From positions 1-41,796 of the forward strand of contig JAVCCZ010000009.1 of assembly GCA_030765265.1 (NCBI GenBank): a stretch of DNA of 41,796 nt, read 5' to 3'. Below the pieces are notes generated by a model. The model worked only from the letters and a program-made list of their open reading frames with translations, was not told where the DNA came from and searched no databases. Below are positions 1 to 9,018 of this stretch, in pieces; the first letter of the stretch is position 1; every line of letters starts with the position of its first letter. This DNA is from Candidatus Erginobacter occultus. Its GTDB lineage: Bacteria > Auribacterota > Erginobacteria > Erginobacterales > Erginobacteraceae. The position numbers and the translations under genes are program-made.

Positions 1-2
1 CC

Positions 3-200
3 GCCGACGGCCGCCCCCGGCTGGCCGGGGATGAACCCGGGCCGGACTCCGGCTCCGGCCGCCAGCTTTACCTCTTCGAGCTTCCCCCCGCCCATCCGGT
101 GATTTCGGAGTTGAAGAATATCAACCTCGACCACCTGACCCCCTTCGAAGCGATGCAGCGGCTCCGGTCCCTGAAGGAAAGCGCCCTGGAAGACCGGTAA
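3..200 (+). CDS. mutS: DNA mismatch repair protein MutS, C-terminal end (partial)
   Basis: The window opens inside this gene; 65 codons remain, ending in TAA. The frame reads a Gly/Pro-rich linker, then QLYLFELPPAHPVISELKNI and NLDHLTPFEAMQRLRSLKE. This is the usual MutS tail: a short linker after the ATPase domain, then a helical segment of the type PhxxxLxxLdxdxLTPxEAlxxLxxLK. MutS recognises mismatches and recruits MutL. The ATPase and mismatch-binding domains lie outside the window, so the assignment rests on this tail alone. Nothing in the visible part looks damaged. Confidence 0.8.
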   Translation, partial: ADGRPRLAGDEPGPDSGSGRQLYLFELPPAHPVISELKNINLDHLTPFEAMQRLRSLKESALEDR

Positions 201-238
201 CCCGGACATCCCCGACCGGGCGGCCCCCGGAAAAATCG

Positions 239-267
239 ATGTCATCGGCCTTCCGGTATGGTATTAT
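239..267 (+). promoter_or_regulatory. Putative sigma70 promoter with extended -10 upstream of the NIL-domain gene
   Basis: ATGTCA (239-244, four of six matches to TTGACA), a 17-nt spacer, and TATTAT (262-267) preceded by TGG, which gives an extended -10. The predicted start near 274 would leave a leader of about 60 nt. It lies just after mutS, so the downstream genes may be transcribed independently of it. Confidence 0.4.
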
Positions 268-334
268 TTAATCAGCCGAAACGGGGATTCCCCAGCGACA
301 GCAATAATCCTAAGATCAAACAAGGAGAAGCCCA

Positions 335-556
335 ATGCGCAAGATGGTGGAACTGACCATCCCCAGGGAATACAAGGACGAGCCGATTTTCTACCAGATG
401 ATCACCGGGTTCAAGGTTATCCCCACGATCATCGAGGCCTCTTTCTCCAGCGATACCGGGTGGGCCTACGTCAAGCTGGAGGGGGAAGAAGAAGAACTTG
501 ACCGGTTGATCGATTTTCTCAAATCGAAAAACATCATAGTCGATCTCCGGGCCTGA
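335..556 (+). CDS. Small NIL-domain (ACT-like) protein
   Basis: A 73-residue protein preceded by a good ribosome binding site (AAGGAG at 323-328, 6 nt before ATG). Its layout matches NIL domains: an N-terminal strand (MVELTIPREYKDEPIFYQMI), a middle part (FKVIPTIIEASFSSDTGWAYVKLEG), then a helix and a final strand (LDRLIDFLKSKNIIVDLRA). NIL domains have a ferredoxin/ACT-like fold and are found at the end of methionine ABC-transporter ATPases, in ferredoxin fusions and as free-standing small proteins. The ligand or partner here is unknown. It lies 15 nt before the histidine kinase gene and is probably co-transcribed with it. There are no Cys residues, so it is not itself an iron-sulfur protein. 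Confidence 0.6.
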   Translation: MRKMVELTIPREYKDEPIFYQMITGFKVIPTIIEASFSSDTGWAYVKLEGEEEELDRLIDFLKSKNIIVDLRA

Positions 557-570
557 ACCGCAATCGCGCG

Positions 571-2325
571 ATGCCGGACAAAATCCGCCAACTTCTCCTG
601 AAGCCGGTTTCCCTGGGGCGCCTGGTCCTGGAAAATGTCCTGGTCGGGACCCTGATGGGGGCCCTGGTCGGGGTGGTGCTCCGCGGTTATCTCAGGTATC
701 TCAACCAGCTCGAGCTGGACTGGGCGATATTTATCCTGGTCGGCCTGCTGATCGGTCTCTTCAGCGGCTTCGCCCGCCAGAGCCACCAGCAGTTGAAGCT
801 CTTCGGGGATAAGATGACCACCACCCTCCGACGGAGCCAGAAACAGCTGGTCAGCACCGAAGAGCGGTACAAAAACCTCCTCGACCAGGCCAACGACCTG
901 ATCTTCCTTCTCGACGAGAAGAGCTGTTTCGTCGAGATGAACGGTAAGTTCGAGGATATCCTCGGCTATCGGCGGGATGAATGGCTCGGCCGGTCGTTTT
1001 ATGACCTGGTCCCGGGCAACTTCCGGGACGAGGCGATTAAATACTGCTGGGAAACCCTGAAGGGGGGTACCCCCCGCTTTGAACTCGAAACCATCCGGGC
1101 GGACGGCCGGGTGATCAGCCTGGCCCTGGCCAACTCCCCGGTCCGGAACGCCGATGGCGAGATCACCGGGATTATGGGGATCGCCCGGGATATCTCCGAG
1201 TCGAAGAAACTGGAAGAACTCCAGAACAAGTTTGTCTCCCACGTCTCCCACGAACTGCGAACTCCCCTTACCGCGATGGGAGAGTTCATCTCCCTGATGC
1301 TCGACGAGATCCCCGGGGAGCTGAACGATACCCAGAAGGATTACTGCAAGCGGGTCGGCTTGAACATCGAGCGGCTGACCCGGATCATCGAGAACCTGTT
1401 GCTGATCTCCCGGGTCGATGAAGGGAAGATCATTCTGGAGAAGGAACTGGTCGACCTGGGGGAACTGGTCGGCCAGGTCAAGGATACGATGGCGCCGACC
1501 GCCGCCCGCGGGGAGGTCGCCCTGGAGACGGAGATCGAGGCGGCCCTGCCGAGGATTTACGCCGATCCCAACCGGATCTCCCAGGTCATCACCAACCTGG
1601 TCGCCAACGCCCTCAAGTTCACCCCGAAGAACGGCCGGGTGACGATCGGCGTCCGCGATCGGGAAACCAGCGTCGAACTCCTGGTCCGGGATACCGGGGT
1701 CGGGATCAGCCCCCAGGACCAGGACCGGATCTTCGACCGTTTCCAGCAGATCCGCCACCGGCCCACCTTCGGCGGCGGGGGGACGGGCCTCGGCCTGGCC
1801 ATCTCCCGGGAGATCGTCTTTCTCCACCGGGGGTCGATCCGGGTGGAGAGCGAGGTCGGGGCGGGGAGCGTCTTTTCGGTCACTCTGCCCAAGGCCCTGG
1901 CTCCCCGGGTTCTCCTGGTCGACGACGACCCCGACCTGATCGAAATGTACAAGGATTTTCTCGGCCCGCTCCATTACCGGGTCTCGGTCGCCTACAACGG
2001 CGCCGAAGCGGTCAAGCTGGCCCTCGAGGAAAATCCCGACCTGATTATCCTCGATATCGTGATGCCCCAGATGAACGGCTACGAGGTTCTGGGCCGCCTG
2101 AAGCAGAACCAACTGACCTGTAATATCCCGGTGATCATCCTGACCGGTTACGGCCTCGATCAGAATCGGATGGGGATGCTGGGGAAAGACATTCTGCCCG
2201 CCTTGAGAAAGCCGATCAGTATGAACGAATTCGTCTCGGCGGTGGTTTCAGTCCTGGAGAAAGACGCCAAACCATCTAAACCGATTAATATAGGTGAATT
2301 GATAGAAAATGAACAAGGAAACTAA
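571..2325 (+). CDS. Membrane-bound hybrid histidine kinase (PAS-HisKA-HATPase-REC)
   Basis: A 584-residue sensor kinase. Two hydrophobic segments near residues 20-40 and 49-66 anchor it. A PAS domain follows (about 98-205; ERYKNLLDQANDLIFLLDE), then a HisKA domain with phospho-acceptor His227 in VSHVSHELRTPLTA, a HATPase_c domain with NLVANALKF (N box), DTGVGIS (G1) and GTGLGLAISREI (G2), and a C-terminal receiver from about 447 (VLLVDDDPDL) with predicted phospho-Asp495 in LIILDIVMPQMNGYEVL and a conserved KP near the end. All catalytic motifs are present. The start has no clear ribosome binding site and lies 15 nt after the NIL gene. The stop overlaps the next response regulator by 17 nt, so the two probably act in one phosphorelay. 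The signal and target are not evident; the T4P genes start 0.5 kb downstream. Confidence 0.93.
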   Translation: MPDKIRQLLLKPVSLGRLVLENVLVGTLMGALVGVVLRGYLRYLNQLELDWAIFILVGLLIGLFSGFARQSHQQLKLFGDKMTTTLRRSQKQLVSTEERYKNLLDQANDLIFLLDEKSCFVEMNGKFEDILGYRRDEWLGRSFYDLVPGNFRDEAIKYCWETLKGGTPRFELETIRADGRVISLALANSPVRNADGEITGIMGIARDISESKKLEELQNKFVSHVSHELRTPLTAMGEFISLMLDEIPGELNDTQKDYCKRVGLNIERLTRIIENLLLISRVDEGKIILEKELVDLGELVGQVKDTMAPTAARGEVALETEIEAALPRIYADPNRISQVITNLVANALKFTPKNGRVTIGVRDRETSVELLVRDTGVGISPQDQDRIFDRFQQIRHRPTFGGGGTGLGLAISREIVFLHRGSIRVESEVGAGSVFSVTLPKALAPRVLLVDDDPDLIEMYKDFLGPLHYRVSVAYNGAEAVKLALEENPDLIILDIVMPQMNGYEVLGRLKQNQLTCNIPVIILTGYGLDQNRMGMLGKDILPALRKPISMNEFVSAVVSVLEKDAKPSKPINIGELIENEQGN

Positions 2326-2683
2326 AACACTTCTGCTGGTGGACGACGAGCCGGACCTGCTGGAGAGCCTCTCGATCCGGCTGAAAGCCAGCGGCTACAA
2401 GGTGGTGACCGCCGCCGACGGCCTGGAAGCGCTGAAAAAAGCCCGATCCCTGGAGCCGGACCTGATCCTCCTCGACCTGATGCTCCCCAAGATGGACGGC
2501 TACAAGGTCTCCCGGCTGCTCAAATTCGACGGCCGCTATTCGCGGATCCCGATCCTGATCCTCTCGGCCCGGGGGCAGGATCTGGACAAGGAAATGGCCT
2601 CCAGCGCCGGGGCCGACGATTATTTGGTTAAGCCTTTCAGTTCGGAGGAACTATTAAACCGAATCAAGAAACTATTGACCTGA
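2309..2683 (+). CDS. Stand-alone response regulator receiver (CheY-like)
   Basis: A single receiver domain of 124 residues with no output domain. It has the acidic pair in LLLVDDEPD, phospho-acceptor Asp56 in LILLDLMLPKMDGYKVS, the Thr/Ser switch region (ILILSARG) and the conserved Lys in DDYLVKPF. It starts inside the end of the hybrid kinase gene, which indicates translational coupling and a shared pathway. Without an output domain it should act by protein-protein contact or as a phosphotransfer intermediate. CheY-like proteins near T4P genes often influence motility (for example PilG/PilH), but there is no direct evidence of that here. Confidence 0.92.
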   Translation: MNKETKTLLLVDDEPDLLESLSIRLKASGYKVVTAADGLEALKKARSLEPDLILLDLMLPKMDGYKVSRLLKFDGRYSRIPILILSARGQDLDKEMASSAGADDYLVKPFSSEELLNRIKKLLT

Positions 2684-2725
2684 CCCCGGCCTCCTTAGTG
2701 TATCTAAAATAACGTCCATTAAATT

Positions 2726-2806
2726 GTCATTGCGAGCGATAGCGAAGCAATCTCAATTCATTGTAATGGAATAGATTGCTTCGTCGCTTCGCTCCTCGCA
2801 ATGACA
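2726..2806. repeat. Imperfect inverted repeat (MITE/REP-like), core ATTGCGAG...GAAGCAATCT
   Basis: The left arm (2726-2753) begins TGTCATTGCGAG and ends GAAGCAATCT. The right arm (2773-2806) is the reverse complement with a few mismatches and a 6-nt length difference. About 20 nt of AT-rich loop separates them. It lies between the receiver gene and pilB and could fold in RNA from either strand. Similar ATTGCGAG...GCAATC palindromes are dispersed in many bacterial genomes (recalled, not searched). No ORF is inside, so it is non-autonomous. Confidence 0.7.
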
Positions 2807-2873
2807 CTAAACTTATGTTTATATTTATGAAACACTACACTAGAGACCCGGCCCGGCAACGGAGATAATCGAT

Positions 2874-4709
2874 ATGTTTGAAGCGGACCAGGAACGAATC
2901 GGCACTATTCTGATGGCCCGGGGTCTGATCGGCCGGGAACAGCTGGAAACGGCCGGCAAGTCGGGCGTCGGTTCCATCCACCAGGCCCTGATCGAGCAGG
3001 GCGTCCTGACCAAGGACCAGGTTTACGAAGCCCTGGCCGACGAGTTCGGGGTGGCCTATATCGATCTCGAGAACTTTATGCTCGACGATGAGCAGATCTC
3101 GCTGATCCCGGAGGAACTGGCCCGGAAGTACCTCGTGGTCCCGGTCTTTTCTCTGGAAAGAACCCTCGGCCTGGCGATGGCCGACCCCCGCAACGTCGAA
3201 GCCATCGACCAGGTCTCCCACCGGACCGGATTGGCGGTCGATCCCTACCTGGCGGCGGAAGCGGATATCATTAAAGTCATCGACCGCCGGTTCCGCAGCC
3301 TCGGCTCGGTCGAGGATATGATCGAGGACCTGGAGGTGACCCGCCTTAAGGAGGAAGAGGATGAGATCCCCCAGTTGCGGGACCTCTCGGACGAGGCCCC
3401 GATCACCCGGCTGGTCAACCTGATTTTAGCCCAGGCGGTCCGGGACGGGGCCAGCGACGTTCACATCGAGCCCGACGAGAAGGTCCTCCGGGTCCGGTTT
3501 CGGATCGACGGCGTCCTCTACGAGGTCCCCTCGCCCCCCAAGCGCCTGAAAGCCGCCATCACCTCCCGGATCAAGGTGATGAGCAACCTGAACATCGCCG
3601 AGACCCGCAAGCCCCAGGACGGACATATCCGGATGCGGGTGGAGGGGAGCGACATCGATGTCCGGGTCTCGATCCTCCCCACCGTCTTCGGCGAGAACGT
3701 GGTTTTGCGGATTCTCAACCCCTAGTCGATCGCCATTACCCTGGAGGAACTCGGTTTTACCCCGGAGAACCTGGAGAAATTCAAGCAGATTATCTTCCAG
3801 CCCAACGGGATTCTCCTCAACACCGGCCCGACCGGGAGCGGGAAGACCACCACCCTCTACGCCGCTCTCCAGACGGTTAACAGTATGGACAAGAACATCA
3901 TCACCGTGGAAGACCCGGTGGAGTACCGGCTCCGCCTGATCCGCCAGGTCCAGGTCAACGCCCGGGCCGGGGTCACCTTCGCCAACGGGCTGCGGGCGAT
4001 CCTCCGCCAGGACCCGGATATCATAATGATCGGGGAGATCCGGGACGTGGAGACGGCCGAGATCGCCGTCCAGGCCGCCCTGACCGGGCACTTTGTCTTC
4101 TCCACCCTCCATACCAACGACGCCGCCGGGGCCATCCCTCGGCTGATCCATATGGGGGTGGAGCCGTTTCTGGTCGCCTCGGCCCTGGAGGGGATTATGG
4201 CCCAGCGGCTGGCCCGGAAGATCTGTCCCCAGTGCCGGGAGAGTTACGACCCGGAGCCGCTCCTGCTGGAAAATTTCCACCTCGACCCCGCCGCCGGGAT
4301 CAAGTTCTGGAGGGGGAGGGGATGCGAGCATTGCCGGGGGACGGGCTACAAGGGCCGGGTGGCGGTGATGGAACTGGTCGCGATGACTCCCGCCCTCCGC
4401 CGCCTCACGCTCTCCAAGGCGCCGGGGGACGAGATCAAGGAACAGGCCCGGGCCGAGGGGGCGGTCTTTATGGAGGACGACGCCCTGGAAAAAGTGCTGG
4501 CCGGGGTGACTTCGATCGAGGAGATGAGCCGGATCACCGGGATCAAGGTTGACCTCGCCCCCGCGGCGCCGGCCGAACCGGTGGAAACCGGAGAACCGCT
4601 CCTGGCCCCCGCCGCCTTCGAGGAATCCCCGGCCGATGAGCGGGCTGTCCTCGCCGAAAAGGACGTCGAGGAATACCAGGAAAAAATCACCCACTGGCTG
4701 TCGAGGTAA
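2874..4709 (+). pseudogene. pilB: T4P/T2SS assembly ATPase PilB/GspE, interrupted by an in-frame TAG
   Basis: One reading frame of 611 codons, the normal PilB/GspE length, is broken only at codon 284 (TAG, 3723-3725). Before the stop are the N-terminal GspE-N domains (IGTILMARGLIGREQLE and a second subdomain) and the N-terminal half of the ATPase (DGASDVHIEP, RFRIDGVLYE, ENVVLRILNP). After it come [11 protein letters not shown], Walker [13 protein letters not shown], the Asp box and Walker B region ([12 protein letters not shown]), the His box (TLHTNDA), and the two CxxC pairs of the zinc knuckle (CPQCRES and [12 protein letters not shown]). The first ATG after the stop (3885) lies beyond Walker A, so re-initiation there would give a dead ATPase. 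The stop falls where relatives carry a variable residue. It could be a recent nonsense mutation (CAG or AAG to TAG), a sequencing error or readthrough. PilB drives pilus extension. Confidence 0.88.
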
Positions 4710-4732
4710 ACTGTCCGAATCTATCCTGCCTG

Positions 4733-4756
4733 TAATCGCTATCGGGATCGCTATCG
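4733..4756 (+). repeat. 24-bp dispersed repeat (copy 1), GCTATCG-rich
   Basis: A 24-nt stretch made of ATCGCTAT/CGGGATCGCTATCG units, immediately before the ATG of the ExeA-like gene. An identical 24-mer in the same orientation is at 32111-32134. It takes the place of a ribosome binding site here. Confidence 0.65.
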
Positions 4757-4758
4757 CT

Positions 4759-5598
4759 ATGTACGAAGCCTACTGGAAACTTAAGGAGAAGCCGTTCAAG
4801 AACACCGCCGACCCGCGGTTTCTCTGTTCCTTCCCCCAGCATTCCGACGCCCTGATGAAGCTCACCTACACGGTGAGGGAGAATATGGGGGCGGCGATGC
4901 TGACCGGGGTCTTCGGCTGCGGGAAGACCTTTATCGCCCGGACCCTGCTGGCCTCGCTCTCCAAGAACCGCTATTCCTTCGCCTACCTCGATTACCCCCC
5001 GGTCTCCGGAGCGGAATTCCTCCGGGCGATAGTGAGAACCCTGAAATACAGTGAACTCCCGACGAAGAAGACGGAACTGTTGGAAGACGCCCTGCTCGAG
5101 TCACTCCAGGCCCTCTTGCTCGACGACGCCCGGGAAGGGAAAGAATCCGTGGTCGTGATCGATGAGGCCCACTCCATCGAAGACGAGCGGATCTTCGAGA
5201 AGATCCGGCTTCTGCTCAACTTCCAGACCGAGTCCCGCTTTCTCCTCAACCTGATCCTGGTCGGCCAGCCGGAACTGGCCGGCAAGGTGGCCAATATCCG
5301 GCAGCTGGAGCAGCGGATCGCGGTCAAGTGCCACCTGGAAGCCCTGACCGCGGAGGAGACCAAGGAATACATCAACCGGAGGTTGGAAGTCGCCGGGCGG
5401 AGCGACCCGCTCTTCTCGGATCAGGTCCTGGTTTTAATCCACCAGGCGACCGGGGGGATTCCGAGAAGGATCAACCATATCTGCGATGCCTGCCTGATGA
5501 CCGGGTTCGCCCGGAAGAAAGAGACGATCGACGAGGAGACCTTCCGGGAGTCGGGCAAGATCTTCGGCAGTACAATTTTCCCCGCGCAAAAATTATAG
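4759..5598 (+). CDS. ExeA/GspA-like AAA+ ATPase
   Basis: A 279-residue ATPase that begins with the family signature MYEAYWKLKEKPFKNTADPRFL, which fixes the start at 4759 although longer upstream reading is possible. Walker A is GVFGCGKTF, Walker B is SVVVIDEAHSIED, and sensor/arginine-finger regions follow (LILVGQPEL, LEQRIAVKCHLEAL, GGIPRRINHICD). Known ExeA proteins have a C-terminal peptidoglycan-binding domain and help insert the secretin multimer; this one stops after the ATPase and lid and has no transmembrane or peptidoglycan-binding part. It sits between pilB and the sigma54 activator, so a role in T4P/T2SS assembly is likely. There is no good ribosome binding site upstream; a 24-bp dispersed repeat abuts the start codon. 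It ends with TAG, which shows that TAG works as a stop in this genome. Confidence 0.85.
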   Translation: MYEAYWKLKEKPFKNTADPRFLCSFPQHSDALMKLTYTVRENMGAAMLTGVFGCGKTFIARTLLASLSKNRYSFAYLDYPPVSGAEFLRAIVRTLKYSELPTKKTELLEDALLESLQALLLDDAREGKESVVVIDEAHSIEDERIFEKIRLLLNFQTESRFLLNLILVGQPELAGKVANIRQLEQRIAVKCHLEALTAEETKEYINRRLEVAGRSDPLFSDQVLVLIHQATGGIPRRINHICDACLMTGFARKKETIDEETFRESGKIFGSTIFPAQKL

Positions 5599-5620
5599 TG
5601 AATCCGGTTTAAGGTTAGAT

Positions 5621-6976
<1,356 letters not shown>

Positions 6977-6986
6977 GTTATGATAA

Positions 6987-7009
6987 AGAATTCAGAATCC
7001 AGAATTCTG
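6987..7009. repeat. Short palindromic/direct repeat before pilC
   Basis: AGAATTC occurs twice (6987-6993 and 7001-7007), and 7000-7009 is the palindrome CAGAATTCTG. It fills the space between the sigma54 activator and pilC, and no ribosome binding site is visible there. Confidence 0.4.
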
Positions 7010-7023
7010 ACTACTGATTTATA

Positions 7024-8244
7024 ATGCCTTCTTTTCGCTACAAAGCCCGGAGCGAATCCGGGAAGTCCGTCTCCGGCACCCTCGACGCCCCCTCCCGGGA
7101 GATGGTGATGAGCCACCTCGAGGAGATGGGATATACTCCGATCTCGGTTAACCAGGAGACGACCGGCGCCGCTAAATCCGGGGGGGGGCTCTTCACCCGC
7201 TTCGAGAAGGTGAAGGGCAAGGACCTGGTGATGATAACCCGCCAGATGCACTCCCTGATCCGGGCGGGAATCCCGATCCTCTCTTCCCTCACCATCCTCC
7301 AGAAACAGACCGAGAGCCCGTCTCTGAAGAAAGCCCTCGCCTCGATCTCCGAGCAGATCAGCGGCGGGGCCAGCTTCTCCGATGCGTTGCGCCGCTTCCC
7401 CCGGATCTTCTCCGATCTCTATATCAATACCGTCCTGGCCGGGGAGACCGGGGGATCCCTCCCCGAGGTTCTCGACCGGCTGGCCTCACTGCTGGAGGCG
7501 GAACAGGAGACGAGAAAGGCGGTCAAGTCGGCGGTCCGTTATCCGATTATCGCCCTGGTGGTGATGGTAGTGGCCTTCTTCATCCTCAACGTGATGGTCG
7601 TCCCCCAGTTCGCCAACATCTATGGCCGGATCGGAATCGATCTCCCCCTGCCCACCCGGTTGATGATGGCCAGCAGCAAATTTATCAACACCTACTATTA
7701 TCTGGTCCTCGGCGGCCTGGCCGCCGGTATTGTTGGCTTTATCCGGTTCAAACGAAGCAAGTACGGCCATTACCAGGTGGACAAGCTCAAGCTCAAGCTC
7801 CCCATCTTTGGTCCTCTGTTTAACAAACTGGCGATGTACCGGTTTACCAAGATGCTGGCCACCCTGGAACGGTCCGGGGTCCCCATCCTCAAGATCATCG
7901 AGATCGTCTCCCTCACGGTCGGTAATGATGTGATCGGCGAGGAGTTGTTAGGGATCCGCGAGGAGGTCCGGGATGGCAAGGGAATCTCCACTTCACTGCT
8001 CAAGCGACCGATCTTCCCCCCGATGGTCGGCAGTATGCTCAGCGTGGGGGAGGAGACCGGACAGCTGAACGAAATGGCGGAGTCGATCGCTTATTATTAC
8101 GATCAGGAGATCAAGTACACCGTGGCTACCCTGACCGATTTGATCGAGCCGATCCTGACGGTGGTAATCGCCGTTGGGGTCCTCGGATTCGCCCTGGCGA
8201 TCTTCCTCCCGATGTGGGATATGATCTCGGTTCTCAAAAAATAA
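7024..8244 (+). CDS. pilC: T4P inner-membrane platform protein PilC/GspF
   Basis: A 406-residue protein with the full GspF architecture: the N-terminal MPSFRYKARSESGKSVSGTL signature, a first cytoplasmic GspF domain (about 70-190; MITRQMHSLIRAGIPILSSL), a membrane segment (PIIALVVMVVAFFILNVMVV), a second membrane segment near 225-245, the second GspF domain (MLATLERSGVPILKIIEIV), and a last membrane segment (PILTVVIAVGVLGFALAIFL). It is the rotor platform that couples PilB/PilT ATPases to pilin polymerisation. It follows the sigma54 activator by 47 nt and lacks a clear ribosome binding site, as do several pilus genes here. Both GspF repeats are intact. Confidence 0.95.
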   Translation: MPSFRYKARSESGKSVSGTLDAPSREMVMSHLEEMGYTPISVNQETTGAAKSGGGLFTRFEKVKGKDLVMITRQMHSLIRAGIPILSSLTILQKQTESPSLKKALASISEQISGGASFSDALRRFPRIFSDLYINTVLAGETGGSLPEVLDRLASLLEAEQETRKAVKSAVRYPIIALVVMVVAFFILNVMVVPQFANIYGRIGIDLPLPTRLMMASSKFINTYYYLVLGGLAAGIVGFIRFKRSKYGHYQVDKLKLKLPIFGPLFNKLAMYRFTKMLATLERSGVPILKIIEIVSLTVGNDVIGEELLGIREEVRDGKGISTSLLKRPIFPPMVGSMLSVGEETGQLNEMAESIAYYYDQEIKYTVATLTDLIEPILTVVIAVGVLGFALAIFLPMWDMISVLKK

Positions 8245-8350
8245 CCGCCGGCTGCTCTCTGTATAATTATCTTACATCTGATCGCCCCCAACAGTGCCAG
8301 TGTAAAGGTATTTAACAACACTAAATTATTGTTTTATAGTTAAAAATTAA

Positions 8351-8368
8351 GAATTAGATTTTTAATTC
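8351..8368. promoter_or_regulatory. Palindrome upstream of the sigma54 promoter; possible activator binding site
   Basis: GAATTA (8351-8356) and TAATTC (8363-8368) form perfect 6-nt arms around a 6-nt spacer in an AT-rich block. The centre lies about 84 nt upstream of the predicted transcript start, in the range where enhancer-binding proteins bind. In AT-rich DNA such a palindrome could arise by chance. Confidence 0.3.
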
Positions 8369-8417
8369 ATTGGCATATATAAACTTAAAGTTACGACTCC
8401 TCTATATTCCGGTTCCC

Positions 8418-8433
8418 TGGCACGATAAATGCT
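8418..8433 (+). promoter_or_regulatory. Sigma54 promoter of the major pilin gene
   Basis: The 16-mer TGGCACGATAAATGCT matches the -24/-12 consensus TGGCACR-N4-TTGCW at every position but one. The GG (8419-8420) and GC (8431-8432) are separated by exactly 10 nt. The predicted start is near 8444, giving a leader of about 78 nt. A sigma54 activator gene lies 1.4 kb upstream, and pilA is a classic RpoN/PilR target in other bacteria. Confidence 0.88.
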
Positions 8434-8458
8434 TCTTTAGTGTTTTGAAGAAATACTT

Positions 8459-8483
8459 ATCCCGCTGCTGGGTGCGGCAGGAT
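8459..8483 (+). promoter_or_regulatory. 5' leader hairpin of the pilin mRNA
   Basis: ATCCCGCTGC pairs with GCGGCAGGAT across a 5-nt TGGGT loop: ten positions with one mismatch and one G-T wobble. It would start about 15 nt from the predicted 5' end and finish 27 nt before the Shine-Dalgarno. A role in stabilising this abundant mRNA is an inference. Confidence 0.5.
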
Positions 8484-8521
8484 AAAAACCGTGCAGGGAA
8501 ACCGAAAACAGGAGGTGCGGA

Positions 8522-8839
8522 ATGAAAGGTTTTACCCTGATTGAATTGATTATCGTGATTGTGATTATCGGCATCCTGGCCGCGATCGCGATCCCGAGGT
8601 ACCTGGACCTTACCGACAGCGCTAACGAGGCGACCATTCGGGCCAACGCCAAGGCAGTTGAAGCCGCCGCCAATATGGGTTACGCTCAGAATGCCCTGGC
8701 CGGGGCTGCGGCTTTCCCGGCGGACGTGGCTGCGATGGTCACGGCGGGGACGCTTGACGAATCGCCGGCCAATGACCTTGGCGGCTGGAGCTGGACCTAC
8801 GCTTCCGACACGGGCGTGGCGACTGTTGCCGAAGAGTAA
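8522..8839 (+). CDS. pilA: Major type IV pilin (short)
   Basis: A 105-residue prepilin with a three-residue leader (MKG) and the processing signature G/FTLIELIIVIVIIGILAAIAIPRY, including Glu5 of the mature chain. PilD-type peptidase would cleave after Gly3 and methylate Phe. The mature chain of 102 residues is short for a major pilin. It has no cysteines, so there is no disulfide D-loop; the globular part is Ala/Asp-rich and ends ATVAEE. Expression signals are excellent: a sigma54 promoter, AGGAGGT (8510-8516) six nt before ATG, and a strong terminator right after. It is thus a monocistronic, highly expressed gene, which distinguishes it from the minor pilins at 26.3-28.1 kb. A pseudopilin (GspG) role is possible, but the short Cys-free tail and RpoN control favour a pilus subunit. 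Confidence 0.9.
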   Translation: MKGFTLIELIIVIVIIGILAAIAIPRYLDLTDSANEATIRANAKAVEAAANMGYAQNALAGAAAFPADVAAMVTAGTLDESPANDLGGWSWTYASDTGVATVAEE

Positions 8840-8864
8840 AAAGGATAGTTAGACAGTTTCGGGG

Positions 8865-8900
8865 AAACCCCGCTTCCAATATGGGAGCGGGGTTTTTCTT
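8865..8900 (+). terminator. Rho-independent terminator of the pilin gene
   Basis: A 13-bp stem (8865-8877 with 8883-8895, one G-T pair) closes a 5-nt AATAT loop and is followed by TTTTTCTT. It starts 25 nt after the pilin stop codon. Confidence 0.9.
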
Positions 8901-8984
8901 TGGCGCGCCGGCAGGCGCATCCAATCCGAGGTGAAAGTCCTCTCCAGGTCCGGTGATTTCCCTCGACTCGCCCACACCGTCGGC

Positions 8985-9013
8985 TTGACATATATTCCCG
9001 GATATACTATAGT
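8985..9013 (+). promoter_or_regulatory. Sigma70 promoter immediately before the subtilase start codon
   Basis: TTGACA (8985-8990), a 17-nt spacer, then TATAGT (9008-9013). The expected start is at 9019-9020, which coincides with the ATG at 9019. No Shine-Dalgarno precedes that ATG, so the transcript would be leaderless. Confidence 0.8.
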
Positions 9014-9018
9014 AAGAT

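Noticed and set aside
466-2112. Long minus-strand ORF of 548 codons opposite the hybrid kinase
   Set aside because: It is a high-GC shadow: the plus-strand product has every kinase and receiver motif, while the minus frame is low in recognisable domains and has no ribosome binding site.
3723-3725. TAG reassigned to a sense codon in this genome
   Set aside because: TAG ends the ExeA-like gene (5596-5598) and the sigma54 activator gene (6974-6976) at the normal protein ends, so it works as a stop here.
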